DNA from: Henckelia pumila
Lineage: Eukaryota > Streptophyta > Magnoliopsida > Lamiales > Gesneriaceae
Assembly: GCF_033568475.1 (NCBI RefSeq)
Contig: NC_133121.1
Location: 1,054,001 to 1,118,000 of the forward strand
Direction of reading: 5' to 3'
DNA: 64,000 nt
This document shows, one piece after another, positions 42,456-54,300 of the stretch; position 1 is the stretch's first letter; each line of letters begins with the position of its first letter. Both the position numbers and the translations under genes were made by a program. The notes below the pieces were generated by a model. It did not search any database. It saw only the letters and a program-made list of their open reading frames with translations, and was not told where the DNA came from.

Positions 42456-43441
42456 TGATGAAGTATTGAAGTTTACGGCAATGGACCTCACATCTTGAAG
42501 CCAGAGATTGTGATGTAAGTCAAGAGTATGATACTTGGTGCTGTTTTGTTAAATTAATTTTAGTTTTCCTCTTGTGTAATGTTGAAGGTTACATAAAGTG
42601 AGGGTTCATATTGATTTCGTTGCTCAACCTTTTGAGGGGAAAAATCCCGCCCAAAAAAACAAAAGAAAAGAAAAGAAAAAAAAAAAAAAGAAACACCTTA
42701 GAATGATGTGGTCTTTTATATATCTCACATTGCAGCACGAGTGAGTTTATTATTTTATGTCTACTTTGATTTGTTTTAAATAACTCGAATATACAAGCGT
42801 ATAAAATACATTTTCTTTCATGATTCGTCCGCATTAAAATCCATGTATCTTGTAACTTGAACTATACTAACAATTTATTTTCAGTGTTTTGACAACTTTG
42901 ATAAAAAAAAAATCTCGACAAGAAAAATGATTTATTAAACAGGAATAATAAGAGAAAGTAAACGTTCGAAAATAAAATGGAACAATAGCTTCTTTTGTAA
43001 GGTAAGATAAGTAAAACCCAAACAGATACATTGATTGTCATGAAATCGCTTTTTTCCTATTGACAAACGCTTTTATGGTAAATCTTATGTATTCGACCAA
43101 TAGATTTAATGACTTTACGCTGGAAAACAGTGAAGTCACATATACATGTTTCTTGCAGCAGAGTTGAACCTACGATATCAACTTCAGAGGCATTGTTGGA
43201 GTAAGTTATTAAACTCTGATTCAAAAATTTGAAATCAGTGCATACATGATATCAGAAACCTCTCCTTTTCACCATGTAACATAAATGTCTATTCATTTGG
43301 TTCAACCAACGCATAAGCCAATAAACACGGATCAATTCCTTTAAATTCAATAAACCTTCAGGACTGATAATCACAACAATAATCTAATAAGAATAGAATG
43401 TGGGATTGACGTTTAATTATATATGGATCTGTTATAGTTTC
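42456..43441. other. AT-rich intergenic DNA
   Basis: Contains an A/G-rich run at about 42656-42692. No gene seen; the right end is 3' flank of the F-box gene. Confidence 0.5.
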
Positions 43442-45155
43442 TTACACGATAAGAATCTCAACATTCTTAGAAATGGTCTGTCCTTGGAACCGCTCGCGAA
43501 TAATCCTCTGTCTCATCTCGAAATCTCCTCGATTACCAATGCAACTGCAACGTAGCCATCTTCCAAGATTTAGATGGTAGTATCTAACATCCAAAAAGAT
43601 TGACAATCGTTCGAGGGAGACCACGTTTTCAACAATGTACAAAATAAAATTATACTCATTCTCTGTGCTACTAAATCCACTAAACTCCACCTCTTTCAAC
43701 TGAGTGTGGTGCCTGACAAGTCTCTTCTCTGCTCCTCCATTAAATGTCGATGGTTGGCTCTGCATTGACAAAGCCGAATAAAATATCAGTCACATGTATA
43801 TTCGTTAAAAAAAAAATTATGATCGTGGAACAAGGTGTAATGTGAATATCTGATGAATACCATCGATACATGGAGCTTGTGTAAAAGAGGGCAGACATCC
43901 AGGATTGTAGCAAGTGCTAGCAGATCGAGCTTGTTCTGGTTATCTAAAAATAAAGCCAACTGCCTGAGGTGCCTAAAATTGTTAACTCCACCAATTTCAA
44001 ATGCCTGAGACAACATGAAAACACTACTCCATAAATATTTCTAGTATTTCTTCCCTACTATTCTACTAAGGAGATGAAGAAAGGATGAATGGTGAAAAGA
44101 GATTCATGCACCTCAAAGAAACTGGCGTCAGTCCAAAAATACATGCATTTAAGATTAGGAAGATCTTTGGCAACCTTTTCAAATACATAAGAGGCCACTG
44201 TGCGGTCGCCAATGTCGATGAGTATATTTTGTAACGACGGTACGTTAGAAAACATTAACTTCACCATTCTGAGGGTATATAATTCAAAAGTAGTTAGATT
44301 TCTGGCAGACAAGTCTATCTTTACAACCTCTGAACAATTGAACAACGTCAAAGTTTTTAATTGGAGATCAGGACCATGAATATGTAATTTGGAAGGGAGA
44401 ACACAAAACTTCAATTTTAAAGATTGGAGGTTGCTACAGTTCAATAAAATGCACTCCACTGACTCAGAAGTGAAAACAACACCAGTAAAATCAAGATCTT
44501 CAAGAGCTTTATGGCTTGATATTTGGAAAGAACCACCCATCAAATATATATGTTTCACCGACGATGCTCCAAGAAGAATATCAGGAGAGAAAACATGAGG
44601 ATTGCTCTCTGCGCGGTTAAGAGAACAATATCGAATGGTAAGCCTTTCAACTCCCAATCTGCCAATACAATTCATCCATCTTCTAAAACTGTCCGAGATG
44701 CATCCACGAAAGCAACAAACCAAGTCAAAGGACGTTATTCTACAACCAGAATGATGGTGTAAAAAAGTATCCACTGCTTGGACAAACTTTCTTTTTAACT
44801 CACTCAACTTTTCCCCCTCGAGATTTTTACAAAGAAGAGAACCAGTGGACATGCTAAAACAATAAAATCTGACTTCTGAGACAAAGGTGTAAACATGCTG
44901 CCATCTCCTTGACAGGACGCTCATCCTAACAGCATCCCTCGTATGTAATCGCGAAACAATCAACGAGATCACGCCATCCAGCAATTCACTAATCCTATCT
45001 TTTCTCTCCTCCACGGGAGTATCAACGTTAATGCCATGCTTGTGATGAGTAACCACATGAAAACCGTAAGAGTTTTGATCAATCAATAAACAAGAACATA
45101 AATAGCAATTGAAACTAGCAACATTGAAAAATACCTTCACCCGACGGCGCCTCAT
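43442..45155 (-). CDS. F-box/LRR protein, about 469 aa
   Basis: Chosen model on the minus strand: 45155-45135, 45038-44112, 44004-43861, 43759-43442, in total 470 codons. The start MRRRRVK joins HGINVDTPVEERKDR across a 96-nt intron (GTGAAG|GTATTT, CACAAG|CATGGC). The F-box follows (RISELLDGVISLIVSRL..DAVRMSVLSRRWQHVY), then LRR-like repeats with LKTLTLFNC and LEDLDFTGV, and the end ISKNVEILIV as in plant F-box/LRR or FBD proteins. Such proteins bind SKP1 in SCF ubiquitin ligases and use the repeats to hold a target, which is unknown here. Because the 96-nt intron is a multiple of three and contains no stop, an unspliced form stays open and extends upstream to a methionine at 45428. Confidence 0.75.
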
Positions 45156-45428
45156 TTCATTCTCCAAAACCCAGAATCCGAACGCTAAACAAGCAATTCC
45201 TGCAAGAGCCCAATAAATAAAATGATACTTCCTTACCGTAAATGACTTGTACATATTAGTTAAAGAATTAACGCTGTCAACAAGGTTAGAGTAAGAAACA
45301 CTGTCGAATGAGAAATTCTGAAATTCACTACTTTGTGATTGAATTGATTTCATTCTTTTGTACAAAAAAATCACCAGAAGTACGTAAATGTCAAAAACAA
45401 AAACAAAAACCAGAGAATCATAACACAA

Positions 45429-46194
45429 GCAACTGGGTAAGAAAAGATTTGGGAAATAGAGTGAGTGGTGAACATATTTCCACGAAAGAAACCAGAAAAT
45501 GCATCAAAAGGAAGTAAAACTCACCGGTTATACAAGCGGGCAACATTATAAAACAATAATAATAATAATCTTAAAACAAGCCGATGTAAACGGGAAGATG
45601 ATCTTGTGCTGAAGTTCAACGGACCCCCGAGGTTTGGCTACTATGTAAATATGGCACACGAAAAGGATAGATATTACTTATTGGATCAACAATTCAAGTA
45701 ATGGAATATCCAAATTCAAAATAATTTGAAGCCCATTAAAACTCATTCACAAGGCCCACAATGAATGTTATTTTAAAAATCAACCTGAAAGGGCCAATAA
45801 AATACTTTGTATAGATAATAAAATAAATTTAAATTTAAATTAGTCTAAAGATGAGCTAAAGCCTAAAATCTAAAATGCGACTGAAGGATATATTTATGAA
45901 CTATGACTTTGATTGTTCAATAAATTTATAAACATCTATAACAGAATTTATGTTCTTGGAATATTTACCATATAATTGTTTAATTTAATGGATGAGAAAA
46001 AATTAAAACTAACGTACAATAAGTTAGAGCGACAGAAAGACAATCGATATATATATATAATATGAAAAATGAATTAAATTGATGGATTATTCAGTTAAAA
46101 AAAATTAATTTGATTTGTAAATTCAACTTTATGGGAAAGAAATAATAAAGAAAAAGAATTCGGAAAAGTTTTTTTTAAAAAAGGGTAAAATGAA
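45429..46194. other. Upstream region of the F-box gene and intergenic DNA
   Basis: AT-rich. Holds the presumed promoter of the minus-strand F-box gene and no other recognisable feature. Confidence 0.45.
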
Positions 46195-46202
46195 GGTTAG
46201 TT

Positions 46203-46822
46203 TAGGGATGTCAATTCGGGAGGTCGGGTGGATTCGAGTCGGGTCGGGTTGACGAAAATAAATTTTAAAAATATATTGACCGAAACTAATCCGAAAATGA
46301 CCAATCCGAACCCGACCAACCCGATTAACCCAAACCAATTCGATTTTTTAATTTTTATTTTTTTTTCACAAAATAATTAAAAAAATTAAAAATACTCAAT
46401 AATAATAATAATATTTAATTTAATTACATAATACACAAAATCTAATCTTATATAATTTAAATTTGAAAGTTTAGTTGTAGAAATTTAAAGTATATTTATT
46501 TCAAAAAATAAAAATTGTAGAAAATAAACAATAAATGACGAAAATCTATTATATTAATACACAATAAATTTTTTCAAATATACAATGTATAAAAATGTAG
46601 CAAATCTTTCTTACTTTTATATAAATAATAATAACAACAATAATAAAAATCTCCGGGTAATCCAACCCGAATCCGATTAATTTTTTGGGTCAATTTTCAG
46701 GTTAATTCGATTCGATCCGAATCCAAAAAAACCTCAACCCTAATCCGAAATTTTTTGAATCAAATCCCGATATTTTTAAGTTCGATTTGTGTTAAGTTGA
46801 CGAATTGGACTTGACGCTTTTA
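46203..46822. mobile_element. Old hAT-like non-autonomous element, about 620 bp
   Basis: The left end TAGGGATGTCAATTCGGG is followed by GTCGGGTC-type words. The right part contains AACCCGAATCCGA and CGATCCGAATCC in the opposite sense, as in the common plant hAT MITEs with CGGGT-rich subterminal regions. Flanks GGTTAGTT (46195-46202) and GTTTAGTT (46823-46830) match at 7 of 8 bases. The right tip has decayed (TTGACGCTTTTA). No coding capacity. Confidence 0.55.
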
Positions 46823-47010
46823 GTTTAGTTTTTGAAATATACACTTCTTGTTGTAATGTGCTATCTGCCTAAATATCCCCAAAACAACGGCGTTGTAGTC
46901 GGTTGAACTAAAACCAAGAATTTTAATCCCAAAATCTCCCTTCAAACTTTGTATCCAAAGGCTCTTCATTTCTGCTCTTTATTATTGTTTTCTTTCTTTG
47001 ATCTTGGTAG

Positions 47011-47397
47011 ATGGATTATCAAGTTCTCCATTTATCCATTCCTAAATCAGCTGACAGTCACCAACTTCAACTGTTCAAAGATATATGTGACAAATGCGGT
47101 GCCTGGATTGAAGAATACCCCGGTGGTGGCCAGTCCCGTTCTCAAGGTCCGAATCTTGATATTCACTCCGGTGGTGGCCAGTCCCGTTCTCAAGGTCAGA
47201 ATCTCGACATAAATTTAGGCAGTGGGAACGATAGTGGTCAGAACCCTGGGAATTCCGGTGGTGGATTTGTGAAGATATTGATGATTGGATTGGCGGCAGT
47301 GGTTTGCTGCGCAGCCGTGGCTTTCACTCATTCGAAGTGTGGGGTGAATGGCCGTAAACAAGCCCGTGATCCAATGCAATCACAGCGGAGAAAATAA
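47011..47397 (+). CDS. Small single-exon protein, 128 aa, with C-terminal membrane segment; unknown function
   Basis: An open frame of 128 codons starts MDYQVLHLSIPKSADSHQLQ after a pyrimidine-rich leader. Residues 38-53 and 54-69 are a 16-aa tandem repeat (GGGQSRSQGPNLDIHS and GGGQSRSQGQNLDINL), coded by a 48-bp DNA duplication. A hydrophobic segment VKILMIGLAAVVCCAAVAF lies at about 87-105, followed by a short basic tail. There is no signal peptide, so it looks like a tail-anchored or type II membrane protein. CDKC near residue 26-29 could bind metal, but nothing else supports that. I do not recognise the family. Codon content and low AT compared with the flanks argue it is real. Confidence 0.6.
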   Translation: MDYQVLHLSIPKSADSHQLQLFKDICDKCGAWIEEYPGGGQSRSQGPNLDIHSGGGQSRSQGQNLDINLGSGNDSGQNPGNSGGGFVKILMIGLAAVVCCAAVAFTHSKCGVNGRKQARDPMQSQRRK

Positions 47398-47689
47398 CTA
47401 TTTTTAAGTCTGTATTTTAAAATAAATAGTTTTTAGTCTATATGGTCACGTTTATGTTTTAATGGGTTTGTGAATTTCGTTGGTTTTTGGATATTAGCTG
47501 TGTTTTGGATGGATCTGGCAATGTGGATGTACTGTTGGATTGAGTATTGGGTAATATTATTTGAATGAAATGCTTTGAGTCTTATGAGTTTTTATTAATT
47601 TCCCCAGACGAAACGAATAGTGTTTGCGAATTGGAATTATGGCCTCTGCTTCTGTCTTCTCGACAAGTTTGTTTTATTTTAGGATGGAT
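47398..47689. other. 3' flank of the small gene
   Basis: AT-rich with no gene seen. Confidence 0.4.
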
Positions 47690-47897
47690 TTGTATTATTT
47701 TGTATGTGATTAGATCTGGGAAGAACCACAGGCAAGCCGACCTTGGAAGATAAAACAACTTTGTCCAGGAGACTTTCTGAGCATGAATGGAGAAATTGCT
47801 TGCATCAATTACAGAAGATTTCTGCTGACAGAGAATTCTGTGGATGATGATGGATCATCTATTGCAGGCAAGCTACATAGAATTAAGACACTCTAAA
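47690..47897 (+). pseudogene. Fragment of the NLR gene (intron 1 end, exon 2, start of intron 2), inverted copy
   Basis: The plus strand here matches the minus-strand NLR at about 22255-22020. The intron end TATTTTGTATGTGATTAG is followed by ATCTGGGAAGAACC, then GACTTTCTGAGCATGA, TTACAGAAGATTTCTGCTGA and GATGATGGATCATCTATTGC. Intron sequence is included on both sides, so it is a genomic copy and not a retrocopy. It has an internal deletion after GAGCATGA, other indels, and GC in place of the GT donor (GCAGGCAAGC). It cannot code for a working protein. Confidence 0.85.
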
Positions 47898-47911
47898 TTT
47901 ATGACTGTCTA

Positions 47912-50068
47912 CGAAATGCATTTTTATCAAGTACAACAATAATCATTGGAGTAGCAGTTGGTGGAGCTGTGCTCCTTCTGCTATTACTCCTCGTTGGATA
48001 TATGCTTTCTGCCAGAAGAGAAGAGCTGAAACAGCTGACAAAAAGAATGATCCTTTTGGTAAGTTTGATAATTTGATTTGCCTAGTTTTCTATTAATTAT
48101 TATAAGCTAGCATACCAGACTACAAGTCTGCAAAACTTAAATGTACTACTTTTAGAACATTTTGAGAGTGAAAAAAAAATTCATAAAATAAATTGTTGAT
48201 TCATAGTTTAAAACTTGGTTTTAATAAAATTATGCCTTTAAATACACACATCAAGAGATCGAAGACGGTTAGTCCAAGATGCTCTCGCATAACATAAATA
48301 GTAGATATATCATAACAACCGTTATAATCGTACTCGTTCAGTCGTTCTTGCAGCAACCTGATATCCAAATTCCAACAGTGGGGGGGGGGGGGGGGGCAAC
48401 AGTTAAAAGGTGCAAGAAACTTCTCCTTTGAAGAAATGAAGAAATGCGCAAGTAACTTTGCAGAAAGTAACTGTATTGGAGTTGGTGGCTATGGAAAGGT
48501 AACTTTTTAATAATTTTCGTTCCATGTTACAATATTTTTGGTGGAAGTTATTACTTCTAGTTATTCTGCTCTTTAAGTATTAGTATCTTTTCCATTATGC
48601 CCATTCATACCAACTAATCATTTTTGTATTTTTTTGGTTACATATGACAGTTATATAGAGGAATTCTTTCCAATGGGAAACTGGTTGCCATTAATAGAGC
48701 TCAGATTGGATCCATGCATGGAGCATTGGAGTTTCAAAACTGAGATTGAGCTTCTCTCGAGGGTTCATCCCAAGAATGTTGTCAGTCTTATCGGTTTTTG
48801 TTTTGACCAAGGGGAACAAATGTTGGTATATGAATATATTGCGAATGGCACCTTGAAAGATAGTATCTCAGGTACTTCTGCACTTCATATCTACATAATT
48901 GCAGGAATCGATCTGTTGAACTGAAAACCGGCCAGAAAATTTATCATGTTTGAACTGGACAATATTGGTGCTCTGGCTTATTACCCTGTTTCAAGTCTTG
49001 AGTTTTCAAACGTGATTGCATTCTCAAATAAAATAGCTATACCTTGTGATGGTTACATGTTAACTAGTTTGGCTGCCTATGTGGGACAACAATCAAAACA
49101 AGTAAAATATATAAGCTACGTTATTATGTACCAGCTATAACTTTCGTACGACAACACAGCGTTCAACATTTCTGGTTTCTTAATATTGATGGTGAACTAG
49201 ATAATCTCCCTGCAGAAAAATAAATGGTATAAACTTAACTTTTGCAGGAAAGTCAGGAATCAGGTTAGATTGGGCAAGGAGACTCGGAATAGTTCTTAGA
49301 GCTGGCAGAGGCTTGCAGTATCTGCACGACCTAGCCGACCTCCAAACATTCACAGGGATGTCAAATCAAACATCATCTTATTAGATGAACGAACGCCTGA
49401 CTGCTAAAGTTGCAGATTTTGGTCTCTCCAAGCTCGAGGAATCTGAAAAGGGCCATGTTACAACTCAAGTAAAAGGCACAATGGTGAGTGAATTTATGGG
49501 AAATGTGTGCAACTTAGATGGCTTTGTTCTATGATGAAGTGCCATTTTTTGTAATCTTTACACTCAACTCCTTTCTGCTTTTCTTTAAAAAGGATACTTG
49601 GATCCCGAGTACTACATGACACAGCAATTAAACGAAAAGAGTGACGTCTATAGCTTTGGGATATTGCTACTGGAACTCACAACGGCAAGAAATCCAATTG
49701 AGAAAGGGAAACATATTGTTGGAATGATTAGGCAAGCTATGGATAAAACCAAGGAGTTATACAACCTCGAGCCAATTCTCGACCCGATAGTTGCTTCGTC
49801 TATGTCGCCAAGAAGCGTGGAAAAGTTCATAAATTTGGCACTGAGTTGTGTTCAAGAATCAGGTGCTAACAGACCGCTGATGAGTGAAGTAGTGAAAGAG
49901 AGAGAGAATACAATGGAATTGGCTGGTATGAATCCTAATGCCGAATCCGCATCGACATCAGCAAGCTATGAAGGAGCAAGCAAAGGCTTTGAACATCCTT
50001 ATAATACCAATGAGAGTCTGTTTACTTACAGTGGGGCTTACAGTCCCTCAAAAGTAGAACCCAAGTAG
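47912..50068 (+). pseudogene. Broken partial copy of receptor kinase 2 (exons 15-19, membrane segment and kinase)
   Basis: From about 47912 the sequence follows the second receptor kinase from within exon 15 to the stop and through 3' flank to about 50410, with introns kept. Ectodomain, signal peptide and promoter are missing. Damage seen against the parent: a lost base in exon 15 (CTCGTTGGATATATG), a G-run grown to 17 in exon 16, an added T in exon 17 (GAGTTTCAAAACTG), lost bases in exon 18 around GCCGACCTCCAAAC and a changed acceptor before exon 19. The last 157 codons (49598-50068) are still open ([18 protein letters not shown]). The intron 17 copy lacks the 127-bp fold-back element. Confidence 0.92.
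48380..48396 (+). repeat. Run of 17 G
   Basis: The same place in the parental gene (39213-39219) has seven G. The run sits in the broken exon 16 copy. Confidence 0.9.
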
Positions 50069-50410
50069 TGTTGCTCAGCATGTGCCAATGATCTGTGGTG
50101 CATAAGAAATCATTTTTTGAGCATGAACACGAAGATTCTGGTGTAAATGATCACAGGTAAATGTATAATTGTTGTATTTTTATGAATTTCATCGAGTAAT
50201 TTTGATCGATTTCTTGTATGATAATATCCTCTTTTTTTTCCTTTGGCTTCAACTCATTTTTTCTGGAATGGATGCATAAAGTCATCAAATATGATTCTAT
50301 TTTTACCTGTTCACAGTTTGTGTTAGATTGATCAGTGGCTTATTATCAACTGATTAAAGGGCTGAAACTAACAGTTGTAATGCTGCAATCTCCAAATAAT
50401 GACACATTGT

Positions 50411-51301
50411 TATATATATATATATATACACTGAAAGAAAGAACACCTTAATGATTTTTAAACATTTTCTCTGTACTTTTTTATATTAATTTAGAAATAT
50501 ACTTAAAAAAAATAAAGTTACTGGGTTGTTTGTTTATGGTAAAGCCTTTGCAGTTTGTTAATTAATTTTAATTTAAGAAATAATATAAAATTTATTTGGC
50601 TACTCCAACTTTTCTGTATAAACATAATCTAATCAAAATAATCATATCCCAATGTATATTTCTAAATATGTTTTTAAATAAAATACCCAATGTATTTTAT
50701 GTGAATGATTTGATGACATTTGGTTAAAACCTAAAACAAACCATTTCAAAAATCCGGTTGAGCGATGAGATCTTGGCCGAATGTGATCCTTTCAATGCCC
50801 AAAAAAAAAAAATGAATTACACAAAACAATACTAGTATTATTTAATCAAAATCGATACTAAATATGAAACAAAATACTTTGAATTTTTAAAAAAAAAATT
50901 AAAAAAAATGGTGGTGTGGTTTTTATTTATTCTTTTATATAAAAGAATAAGTTTTTTAAGGAATGGTGATTTTGGGTTCACTTGTTGTTTCTCATTTTAT
51001 ATGGGAAGGCCAATAATGGTTTGAGCTGGACCTTGCGGATGGCTTACACTGTGCCACGAGTTCAGTACTTTATTGAGCAAAAACATCGAGAAAAAATAGG
51101 GAAAAAAAAAAAAAAAAAACAAGCCAACAGTCATTTGAGCTGGATACTAGACTTTTTTTCAAGAATACGAAACGACAGAACAATGTTGCCAATGAAGGGT
51201 TCAAGAATCGTTGAAATGCAGTGAACTTTTTGGACCAACCAAGATGCATAATCGTACATGGAATTCAAGAACAAGAAGCATCCAAGTGTAGTTGCCTACT
51301 C
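50411..51301. other. Upstream region of the YacP-like gene
   Basis: AT-rich, with poly-A runs at about 51104-51119. TTTATATAAAAG at about 50935 is a possible TATA box, about 365 bp before the chosen ATG. An in-frame methionine at 51221 gives an alternative, longer N-terminus. Confidence 0.4.
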
Positions 51302-54300
51302 ATGAAAGCCATATCGACCACTTCATCGTCACAGTTATTCCTGAGATTGACATGCCGTGCGTACAATTGTTCTTGCAAGATTGTGGCCAAAAAGAGTAAA
51401 GGATCTCAAACACCGTCTCAAAAAGTATTTCTCTTCTCTCTTGTTTATGGGTCTATCTTGATATTTGTTTCTGTATTTTGGTATTGGCTTGGACTCTTAC
51501 TCTGTGTTTTAAGTGAGGACGTGAAGCATACCGAAGAAACACTGTAAAGTTTCTGCAGAAGGTAAATTCTGTAAAGGCAGTTGCTTGACAGCAGTTGCCC
51601 TTTGAAATGGGAAATATTTCAATTTTTTAGTTGTTTTATATAGTAATGTAGGAATAGCATGTGTTGGCATGATATTCTAAAAGATTGAGCTTGGTTTGTT
51701 TGGGAATGCGAGGACTTCTTTTGATGTTAGTGCTTGATGACACTCAAGCTGATAGCGTGTACCCATTTGGGCCTTTGCATTTGACCTTGTAAGTGTCGCT
51801 AGTGGCATAAAGATTAAAGAGTACTATAGAAGATTAATGGATGACTGAGACAACTTGGTTGAAATGACTTGTACAAGATTCAAGATTCATATAATTTACC
51901 ATGGCATGACTTGCACTTGGCTAGAAAACTCACTTGAAAGGCAGCTTCTACATAATCTATGTTAATTTTGAGAACCGCTGGTTAATATGAACTGGTTAGA
52001 TACCTTAATCCAATAAAAAGTTATGTTATCTGTATTTTGGAAGTATTTGGACCACTCTTAAGATTATTCTGAAGAATGGAAAAGCATTCTCCATTTTTTT
52101 TTGGTAATAGGACCATTGATTCTCGCCTGGTTTTTAATAAGAAATGGGATTTTTTTCTAGCAGAGTTCAGATCCAGCCCCTCCAAGAATTACGACAAATG
52201 TAAAGCAGAATTTGCAGTTCTTAAGATTATGGAAGGTTATATCATTTATTCATATCTAAATTGTTTCAAATTTCTGTATCTAAATTTTCTTATTTCTTAT
52301 TAATCAAATGCTTTGAATTGAGAGACAATAGGAGTTTCAAAAGAGAAAATCTGACACGCCCAGGCCTGCAACTAGTTATCGCAGAAAGAGAGTGGAAAAG
52401 GAAGAAATGCCAGATGACAGCGAAATTTATCGAGATCCAACTTTATCCCTCTACCAGTAATACTTTTTTGCTTTTACTGTTTTGTTCAACTTAATTTTTC
52501 AGTTTGTCCAATGTAGAACATCGAAGTTTAATAATTTGCTCAACTCTTCTAACAGTACAAACCAGGGTTTAGACACAGCATTTCCTGTCTTACTCGTTGA
52601 TGGTTATAATGTTTGTGGCTATTGGGCTAAGTTGAAGAAGCATTTCATGAATGGAAGACTTGATACTGCTCGCCAAAAGCTTATTGATGAACTGATAACA
52701 TTTAGTATGCTAAGAGGTTTGTGCTTTGAATCTTTTTTTCATTCACGGTAGCTAGATGGTATCAATATCTTTGAAGTATTATTCTGTTAAATTCTTGTCA
52801 AATACCGTTTGATTGTGGCTTGTAGCTTTGTCTAAAACTTAATCTTTTTTTCAAGTATCCAAGCTTGTAGTCTATAACTTGGATTTTCTTTTTTTTTATC
52901 TTTTGGATATTAGCATTGTCTAAATTTTTGTTTTCGAGTATTCAAGCATGTAGTTTAACTTGGCCTTTTATTTTTATCATTTGGAGCTTAACATTGTCCT
53001 CCCATCTATTTAGAGCTTATCATTTATAAGGATTATCATGTACTCTTCTACTGGCAGCATGCGAAGATCATTGATACTTGATTCACTCCCAAAAAAACGA
53101 AGTTCAGTAATCTTACAAGTGATAAATCATTAAATTGTCGAGAGTGATAAAAAAATATGCTTTCGATTTTCTAGCAGAATATGCAAAACTGCTTCTCTAA
53201 ATATTTCCTCGGGACAGAGTGTGGCCCGGCAATGAGTTACATTCTTTCTATGCAGATCATTTGCCAGTCAATAATGCAATAGCACTTCTATAGATGTTGG
53301 CATAATGTCATAATCAGTTGATTGGAAAATGGATTAAATCGATTCCTGTAGTCAATGAATTGAAATTTGTTCCACTCTAGATGACAGAAGTCCTTATTAC
53401 CATTCATCAATTTTATTAGAAATGTACAGTAGTTATCATATGGTAAAAACTAGATACATATTCTATTGAATGGAGAAAACTCTCTGCTGCATATATGTTT
53501 GTTTACATATAGATTCTAACATATTCTTTTATTTATATTTAAATTTTGGACTTACTAGAAAAATATTCTACTCCATATGTTCTTGTCTGCTTGCATGCGG
53601 GCACTATCTTATAGACGATTTTGAAATGTCTACAGAGGTGAAAGTGGTGGTTGTATTTGATGCCATGATGTCTGGCCTACCAACGCACAAAGAAACTTTT
53701 GCTGGGTATTCTTTTGTGAACTAAGATTTTATGGCCTAATTTCCTTGGAATTTATACGGCTAATCTATTAAAATCATAAAATCCTTGTTTTACTGCTGTT
53801 GAAATTCATTTTGTCTTATGTTACTTCACCAGCTAATTGCAGTAATTGAATCTTTGGTTATACCGAGAGAAAATAAATGCATTTACGAATTAGATGTGCT
53901 CGTATGTTTATTTATAATTTTTTGTGCAAATTTTTCCTATTCACTAGCAAGATCTCTAATTACAGTTTGTGTCCGTATATTGCATCCTCCATCACTAAAG
54001 GATTAGTTTATCAAAGATCAAACACCTGATTTCTCATATATGACATTTTGTTTCACATTTAGCTCTGTGAGTAGGTGACTCACCTAGAGCTAAAACTATT
54101 TTGGCTTATGTTCAATCTTTACTTTTTCATGAGCATGAAAACCTTATCGTCTTTGATTTATTGTGGCTCTTCATTTTTTGCTTGCTATTTCTTTTGTAGT
54201 TCTACTTTCTTGCTGAATGATTTATCTGCGTGAATATCATAAATATTATAGCTAGTTTAATATTCTTTTCAGGATTGACTTGGTATTCTCAGCTGAAACA

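Noticed and set aside
52076-52303. Open frame of 75 codons before the NYN domain
   Set aside because: Wrong frame; the spliced frame of exon 2 (PPRITTNVKQNLQF) continues the transit peptide exon and fits the family.
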